From assembly GCA_038496675.1 (NCBI GenBank), contig CM076650.1, positions 14,543,902 through 14,607,901 of the forward strand: a DNA stretch of 64,000 bases, written 5' to 3'. This DNA is from Rachycentron canadum (Eukaryota; Chordata; Actinopteri; Carangiformes; Rachycentridae). This document shows, one piece after another, positions 39,501-52,600 of the stretch. Below the pieces are notes generated by a model, which was not told the DNA's origin, did not search any database, and saw only the letters and a program-made list of their open reading frames with translations. The position numbers and the translations under genes are program-made. Each line of letters opens with the position of its first letter. Position 1 is the stretch's first letter.

Positions 39501-42500
39501 TACAAAACACAGTTTAATGTAATTTCTGACAGTTTATGACTTTGAAACACAGCCTCTGTCTGATGGCTATTATTGAGGGCACAGCTCAATTTCAGCAGAA
39601 AAGGAACTGCAACACTAAATGCCATTTGACATTTACAATACAGCACCTGTAATCCCTGTCATTATCTTTTTGCCATTGTTTTTTAGACAAGAATGAGTAC
39701 ACAAGCACAAAGACACACATACTGCCATGTTAGCAAACAAAAGAAAGTGAAATTACACAAATTCAATACCAGATAACAATATGATACCTGGATGAGAAGC
39801 ACAGAGTAAGAAGAAGGTCTGAAATGTCGACAAACAAAGGGTCATATTCCCTAATGTAAACTTAACGAACAAAGGAAAACAGAAAATAGAACATAAGATG
39901 CGTATGAGTTTGTGTTTCTGTGTGAGAAAAGGAAGAGAATTATTAGGAGGCAAGAGAATCTGACAAAAAGTATGGCGCATCTAGAACACAAGCCACAATT
40001 ATGAGGAAGATGATAAGATCGACTGGCACTCAGGGATCCTAAAAACATAACACAACAGATTTCCACTGTTTCCAAAGTAATAGGCTTTTGAGGTTCACGA
40101 AAGTAATGACTGTCAGTGTATCTGCACATCGCCCACAGCTGAAATACACTCTCATGTTCATACTGAGATGAGCCCTCTGTATGTCATTAGACAGCGTCAT
40201 ATCATGATATTTTAGACCCTTAATGTCATCGTCATAATTTTATTTTATGTCACTGCAGCAACAGTGACAGCAACAAGACGGCTAATTCAGAGGGTGCATG
40301 CAATCAAACCTGACGCATGATCAGCTTTGTTCAATTCAGCTCATGCTATTTCAGTAGAAGGCTGTCATTGAAGTGTCAACTGTCCTCCAGTGCAGCCCGT
40401 GTCGTGTGAAGACCTAATCAGGTAAAGACCAGCAAGTCTACCTGCACGATTCCACCGAGCAAGGCCACATGGTAAACTGGCTGACTCACCCTGAGCACTT
40501 AAAACTCTGTGATTACTTATTGTTGTAGAAATGTGCCTCAACCCCCAGCATACGCAAAAATAACCAACATGCAAAAAGGCAAGGACAAACCTGGATCAGA
40601 CCTGAAAATACTGCCAACCCAGCTGTTCCAATAATCCTCAAATAAACATTCTCCCGTGTCTCCTCTCTGACCAGCCGTGGAGAAGGGACTGGTCTCTTCA
40701 TTGCATGCAAATGGACATTTATTCAACTGTTGCCTCCAAACAAATACTCCTCATTCAAGCACCTTGGAGTTATGGTGCCTGCCCCAGTGAAAGTCTCTGT
40801 GGTTTTCATTTACCGACCACCAGGACAACTAGGTGATAGGAACATCCACTTGGACAATCCAAGCTCCCCTGATTTCCTGTTGCTGATACACTCATTTGAC
40901 TTGAAACAGGTCAATAGTCCTCCAACTCACAGAGCTGGAAAAGTACTTGTCCTCATTTTCACCTGAAATTGTGTCACAGACTGTATTACAGTCAGACCTC
41001 TGCACCTGCCTGACCACTATTTCATTTTCTTTACTGTTTGGCTCCCTGATCAGCCATCCATTCCACAACTTCTGGTTTCTTTCTGTTGCAACCTATCTCC
41101 CATCCACTTTCATCAGTGCTTACCTCAGTTCTACCTTCTCCAAGCACTTTTTTTTCATATTAGGGGTCAATAATACCCCAGGGTCTCTGTACCAAACCTG
41201 CTCTAACCTGCATGATCCATGGCTGAGTGATACCATTGGAAAACTATGTATGAATCTCTGAGAGAAAGTGGTGCAAAATGAACATGCCGACCTCATGAGC
41301 TATCAATCACTCCTAGGCTCTTTCTCATCTAGCATCAAGGCTGCCAAAACTGCTTTTTACATTAAGATCAGCATTACCACAGACACTTGGATACTATTTT
41401 CTGCCTTTAAAACCTTACTCAGTCCTTTACCATCCCCACCAGACACAAATCTTTGCCTATTTTTTCACTGAAAAGGTGATGACCATCAGCCACCAAGTCT
41501 CTGAACCTTACACAGATAACTCTGTCTGTCTGCTGGTCACAGGCACAACACTCTCCTCTCTGCCTCTTCTGGTTAGTGCTTCTCCACCTTCCTCGCTCAG
41601 TCCTTTAGCTGAGTCTCCTCAGGCTAAAGACACAACACCCTTTACTCTCACTGAGAACAACATATCAAAACTTCTTACCAGTACCTGTCCCACTATGTGT
41701 ACACTGGACCCCATTCCCACAAACCTCCTCCAAGCTATATCTCCAAACATTGTGTCAGCAGTCACACATAAATACTTCAGTGGCTTTGGGTACATTTGTA
41801 ACTGCTTTCAAACTGGATCAGGAAACACCTCTGCTCAAAAAGCCCTCACTTGACCCTGCTCAAGTAGAGAAATATCGACCTGTATCACTACTCCCATTCA
41901 TATCTAAGTGTATAGGTTTTAAACAGGTCTCAGACTCCTTGTCACAGAACAATCTCCTTGATCCAAATCAGGCTTTAACAGTGGCCATGCCACTGAAACA
42001 GCCCTGTTGTCTGTGACTGAAGCCCTAAGGGTGACCAGAGCTGCAGGTCAGTCCTCAGTTCTTTTCTTACTGGACTTCTCAGCAGCCTTTTATACAGTGA
42101 ACCACTGTATCCTACTATCTGTACTCTCTGACATAGGCATCTTGGGCAAAGCCCTTGGTTTGAATCCTACCTCATTGGATGCGCCTTAATTGTGTCATGG
42201 CAAAGGCACATGTCCTTAGCCCACCACCTCCCCACTGGAGTGCCCCAAGGATTGTTTCTGAGACCCTCCTCTTTGCAATATTCACAAATCCGTGGGTCCA
42301 ATTATCTGGTCACAGGGCTTCAGGTATCACTGTTACACTTACGACACTCAGCTATACCATCTGTCAACCCCACAGTCTCTGCGTGGATCACAGTCTGTCT
42401 CTCTGTCATATCCACATGGATGAAGGACCGGGACCTTCTACTAAACCTCCCTAAAACTGCACTCCTAGTAATCAAAGCCAATCAGTCTCTTCAGCATAAT

Positions 42501-45500
42501 ATCAATACTAAAATAGCTCTTCATCTCCTATCCCAACCAAGGTCACAAGAAACCTGGGTGTTATGTTTGGTGAACAATTATCCTTCTCTGATCATGTTGC
42601 ATCAGTGTTAACTGACTAGTTTCACCTTGACTACTGCAATGTTTTAATCTTGCTTTGACATTCCTGCAAACTTGGCAATCACAGTCCAGGCTGTTCTCAT
42701 CTGTAGTTCCCAGATGGTGAAACAAGCTCCTGAATCCAATGAGATTCCTGTCTATCTTCAAGAGGCTCTTAAATACATCTCTTCACTTCCTCTCCTAAAA
42801 TCCTAACTCGTCTTACTAGCACTTATTATGCATCTTATTCAATAGATGTAGTACTTAATACTTACAACAAGGCCTCTACTCCACTGAAGCTCTACTGATG
42901 TCCCTCACTGCTTTGGATAAAAGTATCTAAATGAGCAGATGTAAATGTAAATGTAATGCCTTAAGGGATTTCTTCAAATTTGGTAAAAACAGGCTGCGGG
43001 AACACCTGAATTTAATCAAAGTATTGTGTCAGTTTACATCACAAGGACATAAATAAACAAACAAATATGAATAGTGCAGCAGAGCTCAAGGCTCTCATTG
43101 CAAACCAGAATAGGTACTAACTCAAAATTGGGTTATGAGCTCAGTTCTGCTTGAATTATCTAGTGAAATAAAAACATAGAACATATCAGTCACCAAATTG
43201 TGAAGTAAAACACCAAAAGGTTGATGTTGATAGATCTTGGTTGAAAAAAAAAAATAAATAAATAAAATAAATAAATAAAAAAATAAATAACAATGTTTCA
43301 TTTTTGATTAGAAAATATTAATATACAAGAGAAGGTGAGAGGTGCTGTGATAGTATAAAGAGGAACTGCCGAGGGGTTCAATGTTAACTTTCAAATTGTA
43401 ATTTCTTTGTAAAGTCATAATGGAAGATAAAAGCTTATACTCTGCCGGAAATCCACTGGAACAAGGTAAAAGTTAGAATTGGAAGCCAATTAGTTTTCTG
43501 CAGATATTGACTGTGTTCTGGAGGCAATTGCTTTATTTTTTAGGTTGTATTTCTTTTATCCAAGGATAGACAGAAAGATATAGAGAGTCTCAGCTAGTCA
43601 CAGGAGATGGTAAAATACAGACAGACATGTGTATGTAAACACCTGAAAAGAGAGGAATTGAAGCGATGGGACCGGGGAATGAGAAGTAAGTGAGAAAATG
43701 GAGAAGTTGATAGATATAACAAAGGGGAGGGGGGCAGATGATTGACACAAATTTTCTTCTCTTGCCTCAGAGAGCACAGATCATGATGTTGAGAAAGTAG
43801 GTGTGTGACTGTGCAGTAGAATGTATTAGTGAGACTTTTTCATCAGATGAGGAGCAGCTCTGGTTTTTCAAGTGCAACCTCTCAACTCTGACAACTATAT
43901 AGTAAAGTAAAGATAAAGTGAAAGGATGTCTGTGTAGGGAGCAGTGGGGCACAGGGAGGAGTACACGAATGGGAGACTGATGGGAGAAAATCTTGAGGTT
44001 GAGGGAGTCTTAATTGGCTTTCTTTGAGTTTCTACCTATTGTGACATTGTGACAGTCATTTGTAGGGTGTTCGAATGATCTGAAAAAAGCCGACAATGAG
44101 AATCAAAAGGAGGAAAAAATTAAGAAAGAAATGGATGAAAAGGTGATCATAAAATGCAAGGGCATTTTAGAGAAAAACAGTCAGTTTAAAACCTAATTGT
44201 AGTGAGACAATAGAGCAGTCAACAGGCATCTAATCAGCACTTCTCACTTTACATATAGGAACTGTATAAAGGCAAATTATTTTTACGTGTATTCTGGATG
44301 TTCAGTCCACCATAACTTTCAATTTTACAGCTCCTCCTAAAATGAATATACAAGTGTCTTCAGAGAGGACATCAAATTGTACAGACAGAAATAAGTCTGA
44401 CCATGAAACAAGTTCAACACATTTGCAGGGACTTCCCAGAGATTTTGCTCTGTTTTTGAATAGTACCATGTACTATGATTAATACTAACAGCAATCGGAA
44501 CAGGAACGTGATGCAGCATTAAATGCCTGCTTGACGTCAAAACATATAAAAAGCAATTTAAGCTTAAGGGGGATTGTGGAAATTTACGCTAATGTTATAG
44601 ATTCATTTTTAATTTTCTCTTCATCATTAACACCCTGGGGATATTGTGTGATAACACTAAATTTAGCTACGCATTTACACCATGAACTGGCACACAGTGA
44701 ATCCTATCTAGTTTAGTTTTAAATGCCTAATCTATGCGTTTATGTATTTATAATGTGTGTTTCAGTGGATTTCCTTCACACTTGCCCACCTTCTATAAAT
44801 GATGTTATGCTGACTGAAAGCAGCTCTTCACTGGTTATTGTGAGAAGAAACACAAAAACCTTCATGAGGATTACATCGTTTCTACATAAAGCTTCTGCAA
44901 ATATCACATGACATCTGTTGACACTGCAAGCTCAGTGCTCTACTTTAAACACACACATACTCGCAGGCAGCCTTCTCACACACCAGCAATGGTAACCATG
45001 ACAATTTAGCTGCTTCAGCTTCATCATCACCCACACTCTCTCCATCCATCTCCTTCTCTCTGTCTCTCCCTGCTTTTATTCTGTGTTTCGTTTATGGCCG
45101 GGCAGCTTTCCCAGGTCTTTGTGGAGGAGCGAGGCGACCAAAAACATATCTCTGTTTATTTCTATATTTTTTCTTTTCTGATACAAATATAAATCATCCT
45201 TTCTTGCCTCCTTTTTGTTCTCTCTTTCTCCCCCATCAACACGCAAATCCTGTTTACACTCAGCAAGGTTTTAACCGTGTTTGAGGTATGACCCTGTTCT
45301 CTTCATGAGGTGTTTTTTCTTGTCTTTTTGCATTTTCCTCTTTTTCTGTCCTTATCCTGATTACTCCCCATCTCTATCTCCACCTCCTCATATTCTCCTA
45401 GTCCTCCTATAAGTTGTGTTCTTTCGATCTCCTTCCACTTAAGAAGAAACTGGGGGATCCATGGATCAGTGTGGGAAGAGACCTTGCAGCTAATCTGCCA

Positions 45501-48500
45501 GAGTGAGGGTGTGAGCTCATGGCTGGATTAGGTTTCTCATCTATGGGATAGTGCATGTCTTACAGGCTATCACAGTGGGAACACAGAGTTGGTCAGGCGT
45601 ATCGACATGGGACTACATGGTCTGCTGTCTTCATCCCACTGTGATTGGCAGTGACAGAATAAAGCCATGATTATCCCTTATTATCCCTGCCCTTTTTTCA
45701 CTGCTCCATAAGCTCGACTGCTGACACACTAATCTGTCTATCTGTCATTCTCTCTGTCTCTGACTTTCTGTCTCTCTTTTGAACATATAACACACAGAAT
45801 AACACTTAGACATGGGTAGACAGACAGATGGTGATGGTAACTCATTTAAAAGATTGTAAAATCAAATATGCCATTTTGTGAGGATGGATATTAAATTAAC
45901 TTATTATAATTTCAATAACGATAAGCATGTTATTAATTGTGAGTCATATATGTTCAAAATTCTCATTTGAGAATTCAAGCAACTATTGTACTTAGCTAAG
46001 ACACAGAGAAACCTAAAACCAGGTATATTTATTTAGTTTAATTATGTTTGCTGTCACTAAACTCTTCTGCAGTTCCACACCTGGCCATTCCCCCACCCAG
46101 CAGTTATGCTTGGCTCTCCCTACTTTTCACCTGTCTTCTGATTTCAACCAGCTCACAGTACAGACCTGCCCCTCGTTCCCCTAAACAGCAGGCAAAGTAT
46201 ACCAGTCCTACAATTTCAGGAGCATTTCATTAAATTAGGTAGGTGACAAATCCATAGAGATATACAGCATTTGCTCCTGTTCACAGATGAATTAAAAAGC
46301 AAGGTCTCTCTCATATATACACATTAAAAGTATAAGTAATGTGCTGAAATGAGTGTCGACAGTAGTGTCTATATTTACAGACCTTTTACTGCAGCAGCTT
46401 CATTTCACATCAGGACCAAAATCACTTGTGCTTTACTTTTTCTTTTCTCCTACACATCCTCCTTAAAGAGGAAATCATCTCCACACAATCCATTGTGTGG
46501 AGACATTGGGAAAACAAGAGAATGATGGAAAAGTTTTCAGTTTTAAGCGTGACGGCCAAAATCTTATCTCCTGCTTGATGGTTCTTCCCAATCCTCTTGT
46601 GCTTGTCATATGTTATTCCATTATTCATGAAAGATTGTCCTGAGGCTTAAACAGTATGCAAACCTCTGGCCCATTTGCATATGTGCACTGGACTGATGTG
46701 TGTGCGTAAGGGCCTCTGCTTTTGTGTGTGTGCACCGTTGCATGTGTGATAAAATACATGACCAATGACAATTGCAATCAACTCCAAAATGTCAGAAGAA
46801 AAAGGCTGACTGTGCAAATGAACAGCATGAAATTAAAGTTTCACAATCTATGTAGATTCTTACTTCAGCCTTACTATATATTGTGTATGTGTAAGTTTGT
46901 ATAAGCAGATTTCCTCTGGGTTGCTTGTCAAGGATGACAACTCTGATTACAATAACAGAAGCAAAATAACGAATAGAGAAAGGCAAAAAATGAGAACATG
47001 AAAAGCCTAGATATTCTGAACAACATAATTTGCTAAACATTTGCATCACAATGGAGCAGTCAGGGCACATGGTGAGAGCCATCTTAATACAGTGTAGTGG
47101 TGCTGTAGAGAGGCTCACCCACAGCCTGCAACCATTTGAATAACCTAACCAAGGAGTAGAAAAAAACCCAATTTCCAAATCCAAGTATTCATGACAGGAA
47201 GAGAAAAAATGTGTTGCAGACTACAGTTAGATTCGACATTTTCATCTTATTTGTGATACCTAATCAAGAAGATTGGATTTTGTGATATTGCTGCATGTTA
47301 CCACAGCAGACAACACACTTAAAACTAATTAATTTCAATGAAATTGTCACACTCAGCGCAGCGGGGATAGAAGGAGGTGGAGTTCAACTTGACATGTGAA
47401 TTCATACCACTAAAGACCATATCCAATGAAAACAAAGTTTTTAATCTTGTAAACATGTACAGTACATACGGTATACATGACATGACATGAAATGACATGA
47501 TAGGACATGACATCTTGCCCAATGTCCTGGCAGGCAAAATAAACCCTAAACCTTGTCAGTACAGACAGCCAGAGTTTGCTTTAGCACAACTAATAACACT
47601 GTGTCAGCCACTGCCAATTGTGAGCTAACAAACAGCATGATATGTATGCTAGTCATCAATTTTAATCACAACAGATTTAGCTTTGATGTTTCCTCCACCA
47701 TCTTTATAATCCCTACTGTTCACCAGTCACAAAAACCTTATCAGTAGAGACAGTGACAGTTTGCAATAGCACAGCCACCAACACTGTGTCAGCCACTACC
47801 AATTACAAGCTAACAAACAAGATAACCAATTTACTATGCTTACTGTTCAGATACATCTTCTGGATTTTGCAATCTCATCAACTCCTGAGTCTGGGTCTGA
47901 CTGAGGCTCAAACATGGGCCTAAGTCTCTTTGATGTTTCCTCTGATACTCATCTTGAAACACCCTGATGTCTCACCTGTCAACCTAGCATGAGCAACAGT
48001 GGTGGATGGGCCTGATCAAAATTCCACAATGAAGTGTAAATGTGTTGTAGAGCCCAAGTTTTTTCACAATGTGGGAAAACCATGTTCAACAAAATATTAT
48101 CTATATATATATCATAGCAGACTTTTTTTTACAAAGTTTAAAACATGTCTAGAGAGGAACTTTAACCTCTAGCAAGTGTTAGCTGTACCACATATTTCTA
48201 TCTCTGCTGTTTCGTATAACCCTGTTCTCCTAAATCAGAAGCAATAGGTTTTCTCTTCCTATCCATTTTACCATAAATTGAAGCAAACTATGGTCATTAC
48301 GCCACCAAGCCTCCAGCACCATCTATATCATTGAGCTACAACAATCATTTTTTTTCCTGAATAAATTTGGCATGACCTGCAATTCTAATATTGTTTGTGA
48401 CAATAATTTGTATTTCTGCCTCTTCTGTCTGTATAATTGTGGTAATTCGGGGCAAAGCAGCATCCACTATTATCATCAAAAACCTTACATTTACTTAACT

Positions 48501-49566
48501 TTTGTCTGAGATACCAGTCAGCCAAACTCCAATGTAATAACTCTTGTAATATCTTCAAATGTCATCTATATTTGGCCATTTGGTGTGGAGGAAAATCACT
48601 GAATAAACAACATCGACAGCTCTAAAAAGCAAACCTGTTTTCTTTATTCAGGCTCCAAGTGTATTGCTCTGTGGGTCACCCTGACCTTTGACCTCTGGAA
48701 GGCAAAAATCACTGCATTTATTCATATCTGCTTTTATTCTGCCACTGTCCTTCTTTATCTCTTCACACCAAGGTAGGACCCATAAACTATTAAAATGTCC
48801 AAGCACAAAGTGGCTTTGACTACATTCACCATCTGTTTCCCAAGATATGACAGCAACAACAGCACAGTGTAGTGTATCGTGCATCAAGAGCTCTCACTTA
48901 ATAAACTCTGGCATGACTGGATGACATGGTCTGTCTCCACTGTTTGCCCCACTCCCAATCTTTTTTGTCATATGGATCTGCATTATGCATGAGGGCTCTT
49001 CCTAAGGTTTAACAGACAGCAGCAAACAAACTTGGAACAGAGAGCAGCAGCTAAATGGCATCGGACCTGCTCTGTTCTTCCCTCATTCTTTAGCTGCTCT
49101 TCTTTTTGGGCTTTGTTTTTGTTTTGTTTTCTCTCTGGTACCCTGGCTCTTGTGTTTTCCTCTTTCTCTCATTGTGTTGTGCTTGTTGCAGTTTGAACTC
49201 TCACTGTCTCTCCTCTCAAAGAGTGCCTTCACTTTGCCTTCCCGTACTGTTTGAGAAGCTTATATTTAGCTGCATTAGAACAAAGCTCTCCAGGGCAAAA
49301 GTATTTGGTATTGTGCTTCTGACCCACATAAAAAAGGTGGAGAATACATCCAAAATTTCATTCATTTCATTCAAACGTCCCCATATCCTCTTACTTGTGA
49401 TACACTTGTGGCCTCCATGTGCTGTTGAAGGCTCATACAGTGACAATTACCACTTGATCCTGAGATTGGTTACAGTTTAACTGTATTGACTGATGGGGGG
49501 GTGCAGTGTGAAATCAGTATCATTATATGGTCTACATTAGACAATACACACCCTCAACTATGTATG

Positions 49567-49616
<50 letters not shown>

Positions 49617-52600
49617 ATGCATAGCCTATGTACAATACACGCATCAAGCACAGCACTCAGCGCTAATTATCATGCCAAGCTAGGTGAAAGAGCAGGGTAA
49701 AGTGGTATTTGAACCATTTGCTAATTATTTTGTGTGTGTGTGTTTGTGTGCATGCTAACGTGTACATGAATGTCTATGTGTGTTCTTTGCAAATAGAATT
49801 AGCTACAGTTGTAGGGAGTCATAGACATTGCCTGTAGCTACTCTGACTAGTGCTCAGATACCAGCACTAGTCACACACACACACACACACAACACACGCA
49901 CAGACTCCCACTTGCAGACACAGAACCTCTTTTAGTGGCGTTGGAGGAAAAGATGTGCGCCGTCATCCACCTACGCACTTACCTTCACTGATGCACTGAA
50001 ATCATTTTCAGTGCATCAGTGCAGCAGCATTTTTGCACAGCATTTTTGCCAAGCACCACACAAGTGCCTCTATTTCACTCAACCTCTCACTTCCGCTCTC
50101 TTTTCCTCTTAATGCACACATGCACACACACACACACACACACACCATGCACTAATTCTCACTTTACTACATCAATACTTAACTGTGTTCAGCTGTGGCA
50201 TGAGTTGTTGAAACCCTGCAGGTTCAGTTTGACATTAAACTGATCATTGCAACTTTTCAACATTTGGAGTTATAGCAGACTTCAAATTGGTGGGTCAACA
50301 ATCAATTGTAATCGCTCCACCCCAAATAGGGATAAAACATAAAATACTTATTATATTTATATATATTATACATACACTTACTTAGCTATTGCTGGAGCTT
50401 GATTGTATTTTACCACCTACTTCAGGGAATGGATTTTGCACCAGGCTTCAGTAACATGATAACAAGTGGACATTTAACCCTAATATAACACAAGAATTAA
50501 TGTCAACATTACCAAAACACACTATAGTCTATTCTTGGGGTCTAACAAATGTGCTGATTATACTTCCTTAACAATAAACATCTGTTAAGCCAAGTTTTAA
50601 GTTTATTTAATCTTACATTCTTTAAATGTTGTTTTCTAGCTAGCACTCTTCTTTGCACATTATCACCTCTAGATCAGTGGAGTAGTGTGAAAGGATCAGC
50701 AGGAATGTGCATCATGTCACCCGCATGAAGGAGACAAAACATAGACCCACTCACACTTGCGTGTGCTCTTTATGTGGTAAACCTAAGGAATAAGCAGTGG
50801 CAACAACATTGGCAGTTGCCATGCATGGCAGGTAGGGGCAGCGCAGCAGTCTCATGAACTTTACAGTCACAGCTTTCATTTCCAAGATTTGACAGACTTA
50901 CTTAAAGCTGGTGCCTTGTTTAATGCACAGGTGTGAGGGGTCTGATGGAAGAATGATTTTTGTGGCTTGACAAACACAACTGTCTTTACCATTGTTTTTA
51001 TAACCTGTGTGCCACTGAATGGAAGAACAAACACTAAATGTAAAATTAATGTTTTAAGAAACTTTTACAATTTTACTAATTGTAAAAGGGGACAGCAGCA
51101 AAGAGAGAGGGGGGCAGGGAGAAAAAAATAAGAGAAACCTGCAGAAATTCTGGTAAGTTTAAGAGCTGGTTTGAGCTGTCACGCACATGAGACATGAGAC
51201 ACAATCCAAACAAACAAAAAGCCAATATAAGTTGGGACAGTGATTGTCTGTAGTGTCAGTTGGAGAACCAATTTCTGTTTGTGACTAACAGTCTGAGGCA
51301 AATTTGAGAGAAAAGTGAGATGAATATCTGTGTCTTTATTGTATCTGAACAGAGGCTCGTGGGATGGAGCACTATCTTGGAGAGAGAGAGAACACAGATG
51401 CTCTGACTTTCAAAAAAGCCGCTTCACACTCCAGGCAAAAACACGCCACTGTGTTCCCACTCTGCACAGCTCACATACTGTGGTGCCCATAGCCCCCATC
51501 TATTCTACTGCATGCTAGGCTCCAAACAAGCTAACACATATACACAAATTCACACATACAAAAAGCACCTGTGCATCTGTTATATGTGGTTTAGGGAAGA
51601 AAACATTGCTATGTGAAGCTTTTAAGTTTAAACTGTTCAAGACAAAATCTAGAATAACACTCTATGACAATGTATGCCAATATAGTAGTAGAATAAAACT
51701 GATCAATTATCAAAAATGCTTGTCAATACAAGAGTAAGAAAATGTATTTTTTTAATGGGTAACAGATGAAGGGAATGGGGGAGTTTTGTCTATACAGCAG
51801 AAAATGACCCAGGACTGCCTGTGCATAGGTGCGTGTGTGTATGCATGTATGTGTGCACGCACTCTGCCCTAATATGTGGCTCAGAAGCAGCCATGTTGTA
51901 ACGCCACTTAACTACGGGACATCAAAGAGACAAGCCCCAGGGGACAAGAGAGACAGTCATGGAGACAGAGCTTTGATGAGGATGTGAGGCTATGTTTTAT
52001 TATTAATAATGTCCCACTGTACTGACAGTACAGAAAAGAAAGTATGTGCTGTAATGGAGTATATTCTAGACTAATAACAACAATTACTGTCCCTTACAAT
52101 GTTCATTTAAAACTGATTTAGTTCCAGTGTAAATGCAAGTTATTACAATGAATGAGAAATGAAGTAGGTGAAGAGTGATGTCTGCATCAATGTGCATTCT
52201 GCCTGGATCTATTGACCTACAAATTATAATTCTGTATAGATGTTTAATTATTAAAGAAGCTTCCATATGCATTTGAAATACTTTGATAAAAGACTGACAG
52301 TGAAAATCATGAAACTGCGCCTCTTCTTGTGGAAGAGCTGAGGTTTTACTATGTTTTAATGCTGTGCCGTCTTGAAATAAGGACAGGCTCTCTCTACACT
52401 GTAGCTATCTCTGCTCTATGGAGGACAAATATAGTGCCCGTTGCCATGGTTATACCAGAGAGCGCATCCACACAAACAGAGCAGTGAGACCACGAGGATA
52501 CACACCTACACACCTCTCTCCCCTCTTTCAAGCCACAAACACCACGTGTAGATGAGGAGGCACTACCCGTGTGTGTGTGTCTCACATGTTTTGGGTCGAT

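Noticed and set aside
49106..49480. 124-aa hydrophobic open frame
   Set aside because: No family resemblance, no splice partner, and it lies in the plppr2 intron in T-rich sequence.
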